From assembly GCA_937895705.1 (NCBI GenBank), contig CALBKM010000037.1:1-64000 (forward strand): a stretch of 64,000 bases of DNA. The letters are read 5' to 3'. Shown here piece by piece: positions 44,636-52,430 of this stretch. Position 1 is the first letter of the stretch; each line of letters begins with the position of its first letter. A program made the translations under genes and the position numbers. The notes under the pieces were generated by a model, which ran no database searches, was not told where the DNA came from, and saw nothing but the letters and a program-made list of their open reading frames with translations. The stretch is from an uncultured Clostridia bacterium (GTDB lineage: Bacteria; Bacillota; Clostridia; Lachnospirales; Lachnospiraceae).

Positions 44636-45601
44636 ATGGGACTGCAATCAAAAAATATGAATTATGTATTCAATGTAGAATACTTTAAAGGAATCAATCT
44701 GTCAGAAGCAGAGGATAAGAATTCCGAAGCGGAGATTAAGAAACGAAATAATGACATCGTATCGTTTCGATTCTCGGATGTGGCTCCGTTAGAGGCTTGC
44801 AAGGATATTCCCGGTTATCGGGAGTTTGGATTGTATACCCTTTATCCGGGTTTGTTAATCGGAATCGGCAATCCTCACGAGATAGCAATGAAAGAGGCTT
44901 TAAAATTGGGCTTCTCCTTTGATTATGTGACGGGACTTCCGTATATACCGGGCTCCTCGCTAAAAGGAATGCTCAGAGCCTATTTTCCGGGAGAAACGAA
45001 GGATGCCGAGAAAGACAGAGAATACGAAGAAATGTTGAAGGCTCTGTTGGCAGACATCGTGAAAAATGCCGAAATCGATGTGAAAAAGTTGAAGGATAAC
45101 ATGTTTGAGAACAATGATATCTTCCTCGGGGCATTTCCTGTGGCAACGGAAAGCGGTTTTGACGGCGAAAAAGGGAAATTGTTAGAACTGGAGTATATTA
45201 CGCCGCATAAGAAATTTAAAAATCCGAATCCGATCAGTTTGCTTAAAGTAAGACCTGCGGTAAAGTTTGTATTTGCCGGAGTGTTTACCGACTACAAAGA
45301 AAACGGGGAAGTTTTGGTGAGCAGTGAACAAAAGATGCTGCTTTGTAAGGAACTTTTGATGTTGTTCGGAATCGGTGCGAAAACGAATACCGGATACGGA
45401 AGGTTTTCGGAGAAAAAGCCGATGAAGAATAATTTGGTATCAAAGAGACCATCGGCACCGAGGAACGAGAACAATGTATCAAAGAAACCGTCGGCATCGA
45501 AAGGTTCGAGTTGTTGCCAAAAGTGCGGAAGAAAGGTGGGAATCGATATGAAAACGGGACAACCTTTCAGATACTGTAGAGAGTGTCATCAGAAACAGTA
45601 A
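44636..45601 (+). CDS. cmr6: Type III-B RAMP protein Cmr6 with a C-terminal zinc ribbon
   Basis: The 321-residue protein contains the Cmr6 core: FGLYTLYPGLLIGIGNPHE, then GLPYIPGSSLKGMLRAYF and LLMLFGIGAKTNTGYGRFS (glycine loop). Beyond residue about 265 is a Lys/Ser/Pro linker and a cysteine cluster CCQKCGRKVGIDMKTGQPFRYCRECH, which looks like a small zinc ribbon not part of standard Cmr6. Cmr6 sits near the head with Cmr1 and engages the 3' part of crRNA and target. The added ribbon could bind RNA or tether another factor. Confidence 0.88.
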   Translation: MGLQSKNMNYVFNVEYFKGINLSEAEDKNSEAEIKKRNNDIVSFRFSDVAPLEACKDIPGYREFGLYTLYPGLLIGIGNPHEIAMKEALKLGFSFDYVTGLPYIPGSSLKGMLRAYFPGETKDAEKDREYEEMLKALLADIVKNAEIDVKKLKDNMFENNDIFLGAFPVATESGFDGEKGKLLELEYITPHKKFKNPNPISLLKVRPAVKFVFAGVFTDYKENGEVLVSSEQKMLLCKELLMLFGIGAKTNTGYGRFSEKKPMKNNLVSKRPSAPRNENNVSKKPSASKGSSCCQKCGRKVGIDMKTGQPFRYCRECHQKQ

Positions 45602-45657
45602 AATTAACGGGAGCTCTTACACGGATGAGGGCTCCCGACAGTAAATAAGGAGCAGAA

Positions 45658-46200
45658 ATGAAAAATAAGCTGGTGTTTATGGATGTAGAAAGCGATGGGT
45701 TGTACGGGGCATTTCTGACGGTGGCTTTTATTGTGACGAATTGGGACGGACAGGAACTGGCACGTGCGTATTACGGAATAAAAAGAGAGAATATGCAAGT
45801 GACGGTTCCTTGGGTTAAGGATAACGTGATTCCGAAACTCGGAGAATATGAGGCAGTTACGGATGAAAAGGAACTGTTGAAGCGTGCATGGAACTTCTGG
45901 TTGGAATATCGGGAAGAGGCGTATATGGTGTGTGAGGTCGGCTATCCGGTGGAAGCGCGGTTTTTAAGGGCATGTGTGGCTTTGGATGAGGCCACAAATA
46001 TGTGGCTGGCTCCTTTTCCTTTGATTGATTTGGAGAGTATTCTTTTGGCAAAAGGATATGAACCGCTGACCGAGAGAAGCCGGATATTATCGAACTATAA
46101 AGAGGAGGCAGTTCATAATGCACTGTACGATGTGGAGGCAGAGGTGCAATTGTGGAAAGAATTGATGAGAAAGGAGGGTGCTTCGTGGAGACCTATTTAA
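45658..46200 (+). CDS. DEDDh-type 3'-5' exonuclease in the CRISPR operon
   Basis: The 180-residue protein starts after AAGGAG. Motif I is VFMDVES (Asp9, Glu11) and motif III is HNALYDVEAE (His153, Asp158), the DEDDh arrangement of DnaQ/RNase T relatives. Motif II (CEVGYPVEARFL) has Glu99 where Asp is normal. The gene lies between cmr6 and a CorA-like gene and overlaps the latter by 16 bases. Two roles fit known biology: DEDDh enzymes trim prespacers for Cas1-Cas2, and phosphodiesterases next to CorA effectors in type III-B loci degrade the signal nucleotide. The tight coupling to the CorA-like gene favours the second; this is inference. Confidence 0.82.
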   Translation: MKNKLVFMDVESDGLYGAFLTVAFIVTNWDGQELARAYYGIKRENMQVTVPWVKDNVIPKLGEYEAVTDEKELLKRAWNFWLEYREEAYMVCEVGYPVEARFLRACVALDEATNMWLAPFPLIDLESILLAKGYEPLTERSRILSNYKEEAVHNALYDVEAEVQLWKELMRKEGASWRPI

Positions 46201-47609
46201 AGGCGAAAAGTATTCATGTGTTTGCATGGCCGTTTTTTGTTTCGGATGAGAAGAGTGAACGTAACACCTTTAAAAACAGACTGGAAGAAAAGGGCTGGTT
46301 GAAAACTACACCGGAGTATCGTATGACGGCGGGAGATGTTCCGAAAACCAGAAATTTCTTTATGTTGGAGCAATATTTAAGCGGCAAAGCCAGGCATGTT
46401 TATTTGAATAAAGAAGATAAAGCGTGCCAGATATACGAATACCCGTTTAAAGGTGAGAAGGCTGTCTACCGGATTGTGACACAAGAAGGGAAGACCTATG
46501 ACCTTTTGATTGACTCCATAGAGTTGCATGTGTACGCGCATAATGTAGGCGTTCTCTTCTTTAAGACACTGAATATAGATGAGAAGACTACAATAAAAGA
46601 TATTAAGCTTATCAATAATAAAGGCCGAAATATAGCGCTTCCGTTTATTCCGGACAGCCCGGAAGGAGGGATTTTGTGTGCGGAAAGTGTAGGAATCCTC
46701 TTTGGAGAAAAGGAGCATTTCACCGATTTCAGAAAGATGATCAGGGACTACTATTCTGCAGGAGTAACCGGGGATGCCTTAGAGAGATTTTCAAAAACTG
46801 CAGATTTTTTATATGATGTGATAAACGTAAATCTGGACAACAGCGGAATTAACGATATCGAGGTAAATCCGACCACTGATGACAGAATGTATGTGATGTC
46901 GATGATTCGTGACGGATATCTGACGCGACAGTTACAACAAAAAGAGTGGAGAGAGTCGAGATGGGGAGAAGAGACGCTGTATTCGATATTCTTTATTGAT
47001 AGCGACGATGCAACCTGTCAATACGGTGAGATGCGGAAGCTATGTTTGAAAGAGGCGATGTATTCCCGGTGGCTGGACTGGGGCACTGTATACGGAATGA
47101 CAGAGTATTCTTTTGTCGGGATTACAGCCGAAATCGAGGGGATAAATGCGTCAGTGGTGCGGCCGTTTTACGTGGAATATGTGTATATGATATCCCTGAT
47201 TATGGCACAAAGAGTTACCATAATGAAGTTTTCCGAAGAGGCGGGACGGCTTGCGGGAAAGATAAAGAATGGCAGACGCTTGCTGGCAAGACGCCTTTCG
47301 AAACAATTGCTTACGTTACAAAAAAATTATGTTGTTTTCTTGAATCGGATGATGCTTGCGGAATTTTCATGCCAGGAACAGGGTCTGGAACTGTATGACA
47401 TGATGCAAAAACGAATGTTGGTGGAGAAAGAGCGTGACTTGCTGGATGCCAAGTTACAAGGCTTGTACGAGATCGTGAATATAAGTAACGGAACTCGTAG
47501 TAGCGGGTGGTCGTTGCTATGGGCGGTTTTGGCCATTGTAATAGCTTTGGTGCCGTATTTGGCGGAAGGAGTTCAGAAACTTCTGCTTTTGATTGGCGGA
47601 GGTAACTAG
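46185..47609 (+). CDS. CorA-like membrane protein, putative type III-B effector
   Basis: A GTG start at 46185 is favoured because AAGGAGG lies seven bases upstream; it lies inside the exonuclease gene's end. The 474-residue protein has a large soluble N-terminal region (including SIELHVYAHNVGVLFF and DIKLINNKGRNIALPF, a pattern I associate with CorA-like proteins), then a long helix rich in Lys/Arg/Leu (about residues 360-435) and a hydrophobic C-terminus (WSLLWAVLAIVIALVPYLAEGVQKLLLLI). This matches CorA architecture, but the GMN pore motif is absent. In Bacteroides fragilis a type III-B CorA is opened by SAM-AMP made by Cas10; the same logic is likely here. Confidence 0.7.
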   Translation: METYLKAKSIHVFAWPFFVSDEKSERNTFKNRLEEKGWLKTTPEYRMTAGDVPKTRNFFMLEQYLSGKARHVYLNKEDKACQIYEYPFKGEKAVYRIVTQEGKTYDLLIDSIELHVYAHNVGVLFFKTLNIDEKTTIKDIKLINNKGRNIALPFIPDSPEGGILCAESVGILFGEKEHFTDFRKMIRDYYSAGVTGDALERFSKTADFLYDVINVNLDNSGINDIEVNPTTDDRMYVMSMIRDGYLTRQLQQKEWRESRWGEETLYSIFFIDSDDATCQYGEMRKLCLKEAMYSRWLDWGTVYGMTEYSFVGITAEIEGINASVVRPFYVEYVYMISLIMAQRVTIMKFSEEAGRLAGKIKNGRRLLARRLSKQLLTLQKNYVVFLNRMMLAEFSCQEQGLELYDMMQKRMLVEKERDLLDAKLQGLYEIVNISNGTRSSGWSLLWAVLAIVIALVPYLAEGVQKLLLLIGGGN

Positions 47610-47613
47610 TAGG

Positions 47614-48360
47614 ATGCAGTTGATTGTACATCATCGGTTACAGACGCCCCTGTCGTTGCCGATAAATTATCATCATATGCTTCAGTCCATTATTTTTCAT
47701 GCATTAGAAAAAGACGAGCAATACAGTGCATTTATGCATGATTGCGGATTTACGAGGGGAAAACGAAATTACAAGTTGTTTACCTTCGGACTGATAAAAG
47801 GTAAATACAGAATAGAAGATAAAAGGATTATTTTTGTTGAAGATGTAACTTTTGAAATCCGCAGTACGGAGCGCAGACTTCTGGAATTGTTAAGGGAGCA
47901 ATTTGAGGAAAAGGGAATTACCTACGGAAATCAACATTGTTTGGGCATAAAGACCGAACTTTTGGATTATCAAGTAGACACGGAAGAAGTAATTGTTCGG
48001 ATGAATTCTCCGATTTGTGTCTATTCTACGGACGTAGAGACGAGAAAAACAATGTATTATCATCCGGGGGATGCAGAATTTTGTAGACGTGTAAATGAAG
48101 GGTTTCGACGCAGATATGAAGCGTACAGTGGAGAACGGGAACCGGGGGACATCTCCATTCGTATTAACCGGATATCACCGAAAGACAAGTATGTAACATG
48201 TTATAAAGGAATATATATAACGGCTTGGTACGGGGAATATGTGTTGAAAGGAAAAAAGGAGTACTTGGATTTTTTGTATCAGACCGGTTTGGGAGGGAAA
48301 ACATCGCAAGGTTTCGGTATGTTCGATGTAAAAAGTCGGTCTACCTCGGAGGACGCATAA
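47614..48360 (+). CDS. cas6: CRISPR endoribonuclease Cas6
   Basis: The start at 47614 (MQLIVHHRLQTPLSLPINYHHML) is preferred to an upstream ATG that overlaps the CorA-like gene. The 248-residue protein has the N-terminal ferredoxin fold with an LPINYHHMLQSIIFHAL helix (His26/27 candidates for catalysis) and the C-terminal Cas6 glycine loop GLGGKTSQGFGMFDV. Cas6 cuts the repeat RNA to leave the eight-base handle ATTGAAAC. Its last codons (KSRSTS) lie in the first copy of a repeat that recurs in both CRISPR leaders, so the leader module begins within the gene. Confidence 0.92.
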   Translation: MQLIVHHRLQTPLSLPINYHHMLQSIIFHALEKDEQYSAFMHDCGFTRGKRNYKLFTFGLIKGKYRIEDKRIIFVEDVTFEIRSTERRLLELLREQFEEKGITYGNQHCLGIKTELLDYQVDTEEVIVRMNSPICVYSTDVETRKTMYYHPGDAEFCRRVNEGFRRRYEAYSGEREPGDISIRINRISPKDKYVTCYKGIYITAWYGEYVLKGKKEYLDFLYQTGLGGKTSQGFGMFDVKSRSTSEDA

Positions 48361-48601
48361 ATGCCGGGTATCCGGGGCTTTGGGAAGCCTGTGCGGGAGA
48401 GAAAACAGGGCCCAAAAACGGTGAAAAACAGTAAAAAGTCGGTCTACCGGCGGACTCAAATTCGGTAAATGAAAGAATGCAGTATTTACAACGGTTTGTA
48501 GAAAGTCCGGAGTTTGAGGTAGACTGACTTTTTTTGGAAAAAACTTGCCAAAACAGGCGAAAATATGTATAATCATTGTTAGAAACACTGTAAATACAGT
48601 T
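48330..48601 (+). promoter_or_regulatory. Leader of CRISPR array 1, with terminator-like inverted repeats and array promoter
   Basis: A 16-base element AAAAAGTCGGTCTACC occurs at 48330-48345 and 48433-48448, and its complement GGTAGACTGACTTTTTTT at 48518-48535, giving two alternative stems, each ending in a T-run. Then TTGCCA (48545-48550), 17 bases and TATAAT (48568-48573) form a promoter. The leader ends with CTGTA-AA-TACAG next to the first repeat. The same module, in the same order and spacing, precedes array 2. Confidence 0.85.
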
Positions 48602-49186
48602 GTTGTACCTTACCTATGAGGAATTGAAACACCTTTTTGGCGCACTTTGCGCCTCTGTGTTTTATTTTTATGTTGTACCTTACCTATGAGGAATTGAAAC
48701 ACTACCTCAGCAGCTACCCTCTCCGGTAGGAATGCCTGAGTTGTACCTTACCTATGAGGAATTGAAACTTTTCTTTTCCGCCAGATCCATTTTTTTTCTT
48801 TCGTTGTACCTTACCTATGAGGAATTGAAACTCTACTTGTATAACTATCTTATCTTTGGTAACTTCTACTGGTTGTACCTTACCTATGAGGAATTGAAAC
48901 TCTCTTCTACGTATACGTAGGTATCTGTCCTTTAAGTTAAAAGTTGTACCTTACCTATGAGGAATTGAAACTTTTTAGCAATTCCTTTACGGATTGCCTT
49001 AAACTGCTCCTCGTTGTACCTTACCTATGAGGAATTGAAACAGGAAGGGACTGAAAGTCCCTGTTTTTTGTTGTACCCATCAACGCTATGTTGTACCTTA
49101 CCTATGAGGCATTGAAACGAGCATACGCTTTATTGTGAGATGGCGTAATCATCTCCAACTGTACCTTACCTACAAGGAATTATCAT
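48602..49186 (+). CRISPR. CRISPR array 1: eight 29-bp repeats plus a degenerate terminal copy
   Basis: Repeats start GTTGTACCTTACC and end GAGGAATTGAAAC, at 48602, 48672, 48740, 48803, 48872, 48943, 49013 and 49090 (the last with GGCATTGAAAC). A degraded copy is at 49158-49186. Spacers are 41, 39, 34, 40, 42, 41, 48 and 39 bases. The ATTGAAAC end and the leader position show transcription on the plus strand. Spacer 7 (49042-49089) contains AGGGACT-GAA-AGTCCCT followed by GTTTTTT, an intrinsic-terminator shape, and a stray GTTGTACCC. Spacer origins cannot be told from the window. Confidence 0.98.
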
Positions 49187-49223
49187 ATTGGAAAAAGATT
49201 ATTTGTCTGAGGGAGGTGCTGTT

Positions 49224-49484
49224 TTGTTTGTGATTTTGTCCTATGATATCAATCAGAAACGTGTTGGGAAGGTAATGAAGATTTGCAGAAAGTATTTGAA
49301 GCATGTGCACCGTTCGGTGTTTGAAGGGTGTATTACTGAGGCGTCTTTATGCAGATTAAAGAGAGAATTAGAAAATAAGATTAATGTGAATGAGGACTCT
49401 GTCTGTATTTATCGGATGGAGTCCTTAAAATTTACCCGGAAAGAGCAGATTGGGACGGTAGAAGTGTTTTCCCACATAATTTAA
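49224..49484 (+). CDS. cas2: CRISPR-associated endoribonuclease Cas2
   Basis: A TTG start at 49224 is preferred because GGGAGG lies six bases upstream and the Cas2 fold begins there (FVILSYDINQKRVGKVMKICRKYL); an in-frame TTG at 49188 adds 12 residues with no ribosome binding site and borders the degenerate CRISPR repeat. The 86-residue protein has the beta-alpha-beta ferredoxin fold, with the conserved Asp of YDI, and HRSVFEGCITEASLCRLKREL. Cas2 bridges two Cas1 dimers during spacer integration. RT-cas1 follows 11 bases later. Confidence 0.95.
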   Translation: MFVILSYDINQKRVGKVMKICRKYLKHVHRSVFEGCITEASLCRLKRELENKINVNEDSVCIYRMESLKFTRKEQIGTVEVFSHII

Positions 49485-49495
49485 GGAGGGATGGT

Positions 49496-51403
49496 ATGTT
49501 CACACTAGAGGAGCTGCTTTCGAAAAGGAATCAAAGAGACGCGCTGCTTCACTTGCAGAATAAAGGAGAAAGCCGTGGGGCGGACGGTATGCAGGTTTCG
49601 GAGTTTGAAGAATACTGGAAGTTGAATGGGGAACGGATTATACAGGAGATAAGAACCGGAAGTTATGAGCCGGCTGTGATTGAGAATTTTGAGGTGATAA
49701 GCGGAAAAGGAAAGGTACGAACCTTATCCAATTTGGCAGTGACGGACCGTTTTATTACCAGGATGTTGGCACAGAAATTTCGTCGGTATCTAGAACCGAT
49801 ATTTTTGGAAAACAGTTATGCTTATCAGGAAGGAAAAGGGATTTTGGATGCCGTGATGAAGGCAAAACAGTATATGGAGTCGGAAAAACTGTATTTGGCG
49901 GAAATCGACTTAAAGAATTATTTTGACACGATTCCGTTAGAACGTTTGGAGGCATTATTGGATGAAAGGTTTTCCGATAAAGCGGTGGTGTCTCTGGTGA
50001 GAAAATATTTGTATTGTAAAATAGAAAAGGACAATTACATAGAGAATAAGACCAAAGGTCTTGTGCAGGGAAGCTCCTGTAGTCCGGTTTTGAGTAATTT
50101 ATATCTTCATCCGTTGGATTGCTGGATGGAGGAAAGAGGCCTTAGCTGGATACGCTTCGCAGATAACATCTATGTCTTTGAGCCCGATATTCAGACGGCA
50201 ACGGAAACATATAATACATTGTGCAGAAAGATTACAGAGGAGTATGCTGTTGAAATTAACAGTGGGAAAAGTGGAGTGTATGAAGCTATTGACCGACGCA
50301 TCCTCGGATATGAGTTTTATAAGCGTAAGGGCGGAATTGAAGTAAGGAAATACAAGTATAAACAGGTGGAAACGCATGGAAAGTGGCACAGTTGTGTTGT
50401 TCGAAAGGTGAATAAAGAATATCATATTGTGCAAGACGGAATCTTGAACAAAAAGGACTACTCACTTTTATTTGAAAACGAAGAAAAGAAGCATCATATT
50501 CCGGTAGAGGCGGTGGAACAGCTGAATTTATACGGAGAAGTTACGTTGACCACCGGGGTGTTCAAAACACTTGCCGAAAAGAATATACGTTGTGCCGTTT
50601 TTGATAAATACGGGATGCTTGAAGGGTATTTTATTCCCAAAGGATATACAAATTCTGCGTGTACATTTTTGAAGCAGTGTGAGATTTATCAGAATGGCGA
50701 AAAACGCCTGGAACTGGCAAAACAGATGGAACTGGCCGGACTTCACAATATGCGGGCGAATGTCCGGTATTATGACAAGAAGAAACCGCAACCGGAATTA
50801 AAGGGAACCGAGTCTGACTTGGGAGGGTATATGGAACAGATTCGAACCGCAAGAACGGTGGAGGAGCTACTGTTGATTGAAGCAAGAGCAAGACAGAAGT
50901 ATTATGGTTTTTTCAATTATGTGCTGAAACAGGAAGGCTTTTCCTTTGAGAAAAGAACGAAACAACCGCCTCAGGACCCGTTGAATGCATTGATTAGTTT
51001 TGGGAATACACTGTTGTATAATCGTTTTCTGCAAGGAATCTGGAAAACTTCTTTGGACCCAAGGGTGGGAATTGTACATGCCACGAATCAGCGGAGCTTT
51101 AGCCTGAATTTGGACTTTGCGGATATCTACAAGCCAATTATTGTGGACAGGGTGATTTTTTCATTGATTAATTTATATCAAATAAAACCAGAGGAGGATT
51201 TTGAACTGAGAGAAACCGGCGGAGTGTATTTGAATAAGCAAGGGAAGAGAACTTTTCTTGAGCAATTTGAGCAAAAGCTGTCAGATCGAATCAAAGTGAA
51301 GGGAAAGGAATATACCTATGGGCAGTTGATGGATGAAGAGGTGCGAGGCTTTTTGCGCGGTGTTATGGGGAAGGAAAAGTATAAACCTTATAAGTATTAT
51401 TAA
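49496..51403 (+). CDS. Reverse transcriptase-Cas1 fusion
   Basis: A 635-residue fusion starting after AAGGAGGG. Residues about 1-275 form a group II intron-type RT: YLAEIDLKNYFDTI (motif A, Asp138), KGLVQGSSCSPVLSNLYL (motif B, 191-197), and motif C WIRFADNIYVF (Phe221-Ala-Asp223-Asn224), where YADD is normal, so the second Asp is Asn. Residues about 335-635 form Cas1 with Glu462 (LLIEARARQKYY), His528 (GIVHATN) and Asp540/Asp543 (LDFADIYKP), all catalytic positions filled. Such fusions let Cas1-Cas2 acquire spacers from RNA by integrating RNA and copying it to cDNA. With FADN the RT may be weakened, altered or inactive. No Cas6 domain is fused; cas6 is separate. Confidence 0.95.
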   Translation: MFTLEELLSKRNQRDALLHLQNKGESRGADGMQVSEFEEYWKLNGERIIQEIRTGSYEPAVIENFEVISGKGKVRTLSNLAVTDRFITRMLAQKFRRYLEPIFLENSYAYQEGKGILDAVMKAKQYMESEKLYLAEIDLKNYFDTIPLERLEALLDERFSDKAVVSLVRKYLYCKIEKDNYIENKTKGLVQGSSCSPVLSNLYLHPLDCWMEERGLSWIRFADNIYVFEPDIQTATETYNTLCRKITEEYAVEINSGKSGVYEAIDRRILGYEFYKRKGGIEVRKYKYKQVETHGKWHSCVVRKVNKEYHIVQDGILNKKDYSLLFENEEKKHHIPVEAVEQLNLYGEVTLTTGVFKTLAEKNIRCAVFDKYGMLEGYFIPKGYTNSACTFLKQCEIYQNGEKRLELAKQMELAGLHNMRANVRYYDKKKPQPELKGTESDLGGYMEQIRTARTVEELLLIEARARQKYYGFFNYVLKQEGFSFEKRTKQPPQDPLNALISFGNTLLYNRFLQGIWKTSLDPRVGIVHATNQRSFSLNLDFADIYKPIIVDRVIFSLINLYQIKPEEDFELRETGGVYLNKQGKRTFLEQFEQKLSDRIKVKGKEYTYGQLMDEEVRGFLRGVMGKEKYKPYKYY

Positions 51404-51414
51404 CCATAACGGTA

Positions 51415-51687
51415 AAAAAGTCGGTCTATCTCGGAAAGCGCTTAAACAGCGGGTTTTAGGGATGTCGGAGAGGTTGAATCGGGAAGAAAACAGGCTAAAA
51501 ACCGGTAAAAAACAATAAAAAGTCGGTCTACCGACAGCCTTAGATTCCGCAGGTGGGAGAATGGAGTGTTTACAATGGTTTGCGGGATATTTGATATTTG
51601 AGGTAGACCGACTTTTTTTGAGAAAAAACTTGCCAAAAGAAGGGAAAGTGAGTATAATTGCTTTTAGAAACACTGTAAATACAGTTG
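51415..51687 (+). promoter_or_regulatory. Leader of CRISPR array 2, duplicate of leader 1
   Basis: The element AAAAAGTCGGTCTA[T/C]C lies at 51415-51430 and 51517-51532, with the inverted copy GGTAGACCGACTTTTT at 51602-51617. Spacing (102 and 85 bases) almost equals that of leader 1 (103 and 85). TTGCCA (51630-51635), 17 bases and TATAAT (51653-51658) form the array promoter. It lies straight after RT-cas1, whose transcription the b:c stem could terminate. Confidence 0.85.
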
Positions 51688-52217
51688 GTTGTACCTTACC
51701 TATGAGGAATTGAGACTTTTTTATATTATTGTTTACTAACTAGTGCAAGGGAATCTCCCGTTGTACCTTACCTATGAGGAATTGAAACCTTCAACACACT
51801 GCAGAACTTCCTGACAAGAACTAGTTAGTTGTACCTTACCTATGAGGAATTGAGACGGACTACATTACTGTAAGACCTTTTGTTCCTGATATCGTTGTAC
51901 CTTACCTATGAGGAATTGAGACAGCATTCGTGTACTTTAACGATTTCTCGCTGTACATCATAAATAAGTTGTACCTTACCTATGAGGAATTGAGACTTCC
52001 TTATCGGAAATCGTTGCTGCCTGTGCCTTGGTAGCAGAGCTACCAAAGTTGTACCTTACCTATGAGGAATTGAAACCTTCATAAGTCTACCTCCTGCTAA
52101 TAAGCTTGGTGCAATACAATAGTGTTGTACCTTACCTATGAGGAATTGAAACACTGCCACGATTATTGCGGCGAAAAAACTTTTTTTCGCTGTACCTTAT
52201 CCGGAAGGAACCGAACT
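51688..52217 (+). CRISPR. CRISPR array 2: seven 29-bp repeats plus a degenerate terminal copy
   Basis: Repeats begin at 51688, 51760, 51828, 51894, 51968, 52048 and 52124, with a decayed copy at 52189-52217. Spacers are 43, 39, 37, 45, 51, 47 and 36 bases. Repeats 1, 3, 4 and 5 end in TTGAGAC while repeats 2, 6 and 7 end in TTGAAAC, as in array 1, so the crRNA handle differs by one base within the array. The last spacer ends in a palindrome GCGAAAAAA-C-TTTTTTTCGC, which could stop transcription. Orientation is the same as array 1. Confidence 0.98.
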
Positions 52218-52430
52218 GTATATTGAAATTGGAGCCGGTTTATCGACACATGAATGTGTTCTTTTGCTTCTTGCAAAGGAACGCATTTTCTTTTTGCGGG
52301 AATTCCCTTAAAACGCTTGATAAAGCGCGGTGAAATATGATAGTATTAACATAGTGTAATAATTTGTAAGAAGATGGGGCGGAACTGGAAAAAGCGAAGC
52401 AATTACAAAAGACAGAGAGGAGATACGAAG
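52218..52430 (+). promoter_or_regulatory. Intergenic region with the promoter of the MORN gene
   Basis: No gene is seen. TTGATA (about 52317-52322) followed after 18 bases by TAGTAT is a fair sigma-A promoter about 85 bases upstream of the MORN start. Confidence 0.45.

Noticed and set aside
39569..45601. Type III-A (Csm) classification
   Set aside because: A Cmr5-type small subunit, Cmr3 and Cmr6 and a Cmr2-like Cas10 N-terminus point to III-B; no Csm2 or Csm5 is present.
48732..48920. Plus-strand ORF of 62 residues with a repeating LYLTYEELKL pattern
   Set aside because: It is the translation of CRISPR repeats and spacers; the periodicity is the 29-bp repeat.
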